Shown here: positions 44,748-44,798 of the stretch, one piece after another
How the letters are laid out: the number at the start of each line of letters is the position of its first letter
How positions within the stretch are numbered: the first letter of the stretch is position 1
Assembly (NCBI GenBank): GCA_024403335.1
Contig: JAKSSA010000011.1
Span: forward strand, 1 to 44,798
Origin: Lachnospiraceae bacterium
Lineage (GTDB): Bacteria; Bacillota; Clostridia; Lachnospirales; Lachnospiraceae
Reading direction: 5' to 3'
DNA length: 44,798 bases
Position numbers and translations under genes: made by a program
Notes under the pieces: model-generated
The model's input: the letters and a program-made list of their open reading frames with translations, nothing else
What the model was told of the DNA's origin: nothing
The model's database searches: none

Positions 44748-44798
44748 TCACCCATTACTTTTTTTATATTATAACTATTTATTTTATTACCGCTTCTT

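Noticed and set aside
44768-44796. A full promoter for the DUF3810 gene
   Set aside because: A good -10 is present, but the hexamer at the right distance (GAAGCG) is a poor -35, and the sequence ends there.

Overview
The window looks like a chromosomal segment of a low-GC Gram-positive anaerobe, most likely a Lachnospiraceae-type Clostridia (Butyrivibrio/Roseburia/Lachnospira relatives). The reasons are AT-rich DNA, strong AGGAG-type ribosome sites, clean sigma-A promoters (TTGACA/TTGCAA, 17-base spacers, TATAAT-like -10), an Enterococcus-type V-ATPase operon, an Rpn-type PD-(D/E)XK transposase-like gene, a GPH sugar symporter and a DUF3810 membrane protease-like gene. The genus is inference. 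No rRNA, CRISPR, complete insertion sequence or prophage was seen.

Layout. 1-4430: two ATP-grasp ligase-like genes, a histidine phosphatase and a LysR regulator. The phosphatase and the second ligase appear to fire divergently from two promoters sharing one palindromic -35 box. 4567-15290: a long leftward block. Transcription appears to start at 15262-15290 and runs rfbA-rfbB-rfbC (dTDP-sugar synthesis), a REC-Hpt phosphorelay protein, a histidine kinase, an OmpR-type regulator, a VTC polyphosphate-polymerase-like protein, DUF4956, two glycosyltransferases (GT2 and CDP-glycerol type), then a J-domain protein with a degenerate GGDEF end. 15306-20847: a leftward five-gene operon (secreted Ig-like repeat protein, rarA, SDR reductase, YitT membrane protein, prepilin peptidase) with a recognisable promoter and terminator. 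20905-22612: two tRNA-Leu genes (CAG and the unusual AAG) and an acyltransferase carrying a zinc ribbon. 22616-24783: gdpD-deoB. 24889-33603: a nine-gene V-ATPase operon whose K subunit carries the residues known to bind sodium in Enterococcus hirae. 33781-36602: tsaC/sua5, a PIN-like protein and rpiB. 36749-37836: an Rpn-like gene whose ribosome site and start codon lie in a fold-back hairpin. 38007-43195: a GPH symporter, a cytoplasmic GH5 endoglycoceramidase-like enzyme, a LOR-family protein, a PPP-type phosphatase and a NahK-like sugar kinase. 43593-44747: a DUF3810 protein.

Two themes run through the window. First, tandem repeats of unrelated sequence are unusually frequent. They occur between genes (units of 26, 13, 17-18, 12 and 43-44 bp) and in frame inside genes (units of 24, 15, 12 and 48 bp), where they swell surface loops or tails of otherwise standard enzymes. 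Second, cell-envelope work dominates: dTDP-sugar, teichoic-acid-like transferases, polyphosphate polymerase and two signalling modules share one operon. That operon is the best candidate here for an undescribed integrated system.
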